Assembly (NCBI GenBank): GCA_032718475.1
Contig: JAUCBJ010008764.1
Location: 1 to 64,000, forward strand
Reading direction: 5' to 3'
DNA: 64,000 bases
DNA from: Nemertoderma westbladi
Taxonomy: Eukaryota > Xenacoelomorpha > Nemertodermatida > Nemertodermatidae
The stretch's first letter is position 1. Each line of letters opens with the position of its first letter. Made by a program: the position numbers and the translations under genes. This document shows positions 62,968 through 64,000 of the stretch, piece after piece. Under the pieces are notes generated by a model. It ran no database searches and had not been told where the DNA came from. It saw only the letters and a program-made list of their open reading frames with translations.

Positions 62968-64000
62968 CTATTGTGGACAGCAATTAATAATTTATATTTA
63001 TAATAATTTATAATGTATATTATAATTGTGATGTAATTGTTGAAGCTGTTCAAATATTGCGGTTAAAATAGGTTGTGTAATATTATTACAGGTAGGCCTA
63101 TAGCTATAGCTATAGACCAATAGCAACGATTTAATTATTGAGTCTACAGTATTTGATAGCAGTAATCTATACGATTTACCATTCATTCCTACTGTATCAT
63201 ACGTATTTATTTATGTTACATTATTACGATATCATTGACCGATTGAGGCGTATATTTCATTCAGAGACCAAATTCTTAACTTACTGTACAACTACAAGTC
63301 TATTTGTATTCGGTTACATTCGTACAACTGTAGGATAAGATCGCAGTTAATAAGTCCCGTATTGAAACAAAAAGCAACACCACTCATGCGTGGCAAACCT
63401 AAAGTAGCTACAGTCTACATGTGGTTTCTGGAATTACGTAAATTGTCTTCGCTCTCACATTTCTAACTATATATTGTATTAAAATACATTATTCAGGGTT
63501 CTCCGGGAGCCCTGCTTGATGTATAATAAAATTGTTACATTATGTAAACTTATCGGCGTTCTGGTGAATTACTCGTAACGCAGCAAGGTACCACTTTGCA
63601 GCGCTGCGGCCTATAAGTCGGAACGCTACAAAGTAATCAATAACACGGAAACAACTTCAGTTATTTTATTCCAGAATGTATTATTTCCATTAATAATATT
63701 TATGCGTCCTTCTCTATTATCCAGTTTGCAGTGACGGGACTAGCTACTGTAAGTAAATATTTGTTTAACGTGTACTGTAATCCATTATGTCCAAACGTCC
63801 AATAAAAATACATTTTAGAGTCATTCAAATGCCCAAACGATAATGATAATAAATCCTTTTTTCACATGCAGAACGTTGATAAGTTGACACAATGTAACAA
63901 AATTAATAACATACATCATTGTGTGCAAAGGTCACTTTTCAGCGTTAAAGACTATTGTTTATTATGTAAGCTCCCTCGCTGCGCTCGCTCGGTACATAAA
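62968..64000. other. AT-rich sequence, nothing recognised
   Basis: No gene recognised. A TAGGCCTATAGCTATAGC palindromic stretch lies near 63094. Confidence 0.4.

Overview
This is nuclear DNA from an animal. Two split host genes use standard GT-AG introns and the universal code, and almost everything else is retroelements, DNA-transposon debris, inverted repeats and minisatellites. Long G/C homopolymer runs and the palindrome TAGGCCTA recur throughout. Together these suggest an aquatic invertebrate, possibly an echinoderm or another deuterostome, but the species cannot be fixed from sequence alone.

Host genes. (1) The last three exons of a phospholipid scramblase (PLSCR) gene lie on the + strand at 4330-4550, 24732-24790 and 25082-25123. 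Its Ca2+-binding segment is split by an intron of about 20 kb that is filled with mobile elements. (2) A small IQ-motif gene of the PCP4/PEP-19 type lies on the + strand at 53463-53543 and 56742-56882, with a possible 3'UTR exon at 61410. No other host gene could be supported.

Layout. 1-4.3 kb: CR1-like and other LINE remnants, a TIR-bounded unit with a minisatellite, and a foldback repeat. 4.7-7.5 kb: RTE-like LINE copy A. About 10.4-24 kb: a long BEL/Pao LTR retrotransposon on the - strand, inside the scramblase intron, holding a nested hAT-type non-autonomous element and a small inserted repeat. 25.4-26.4 kb: a TIR element. 27-30.2 kb: RTE-like copy B, with an open reading frame, inserted into a tRNA-derived SINE. 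32-42 kb: three more BEL/Pao fragments. 42.8-44 kb: a transposon-associated reading frame. 47-53 kb: tandem duplications, an old LINE and a 155-bp repeat. 53.5-61.8 kb: the PCP4-like gene with more LINE and SINE copies. 60-63 kb: two large inverted repeats.

Most interesting system. The BEL/Pao family carries extra coding capacity downstream of pol. ORF X has a domain that reads like a DEDDy 3'-5' exonuclease (RNase D/WRN/EXD type). ORF Y has three canonical CCHC zinc knuckles. The order pol tail, tandem repeats, X, Y, LTR-like end is repeated in a second copy at 37.7-42.1 kb. A third, divergent copy at 34.5-36.0 kb keeps pol tail then Y. I know of no BEL/Pao element described with such a module. 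The exonuclease call rests on motif reading and needs a profile or structure search.
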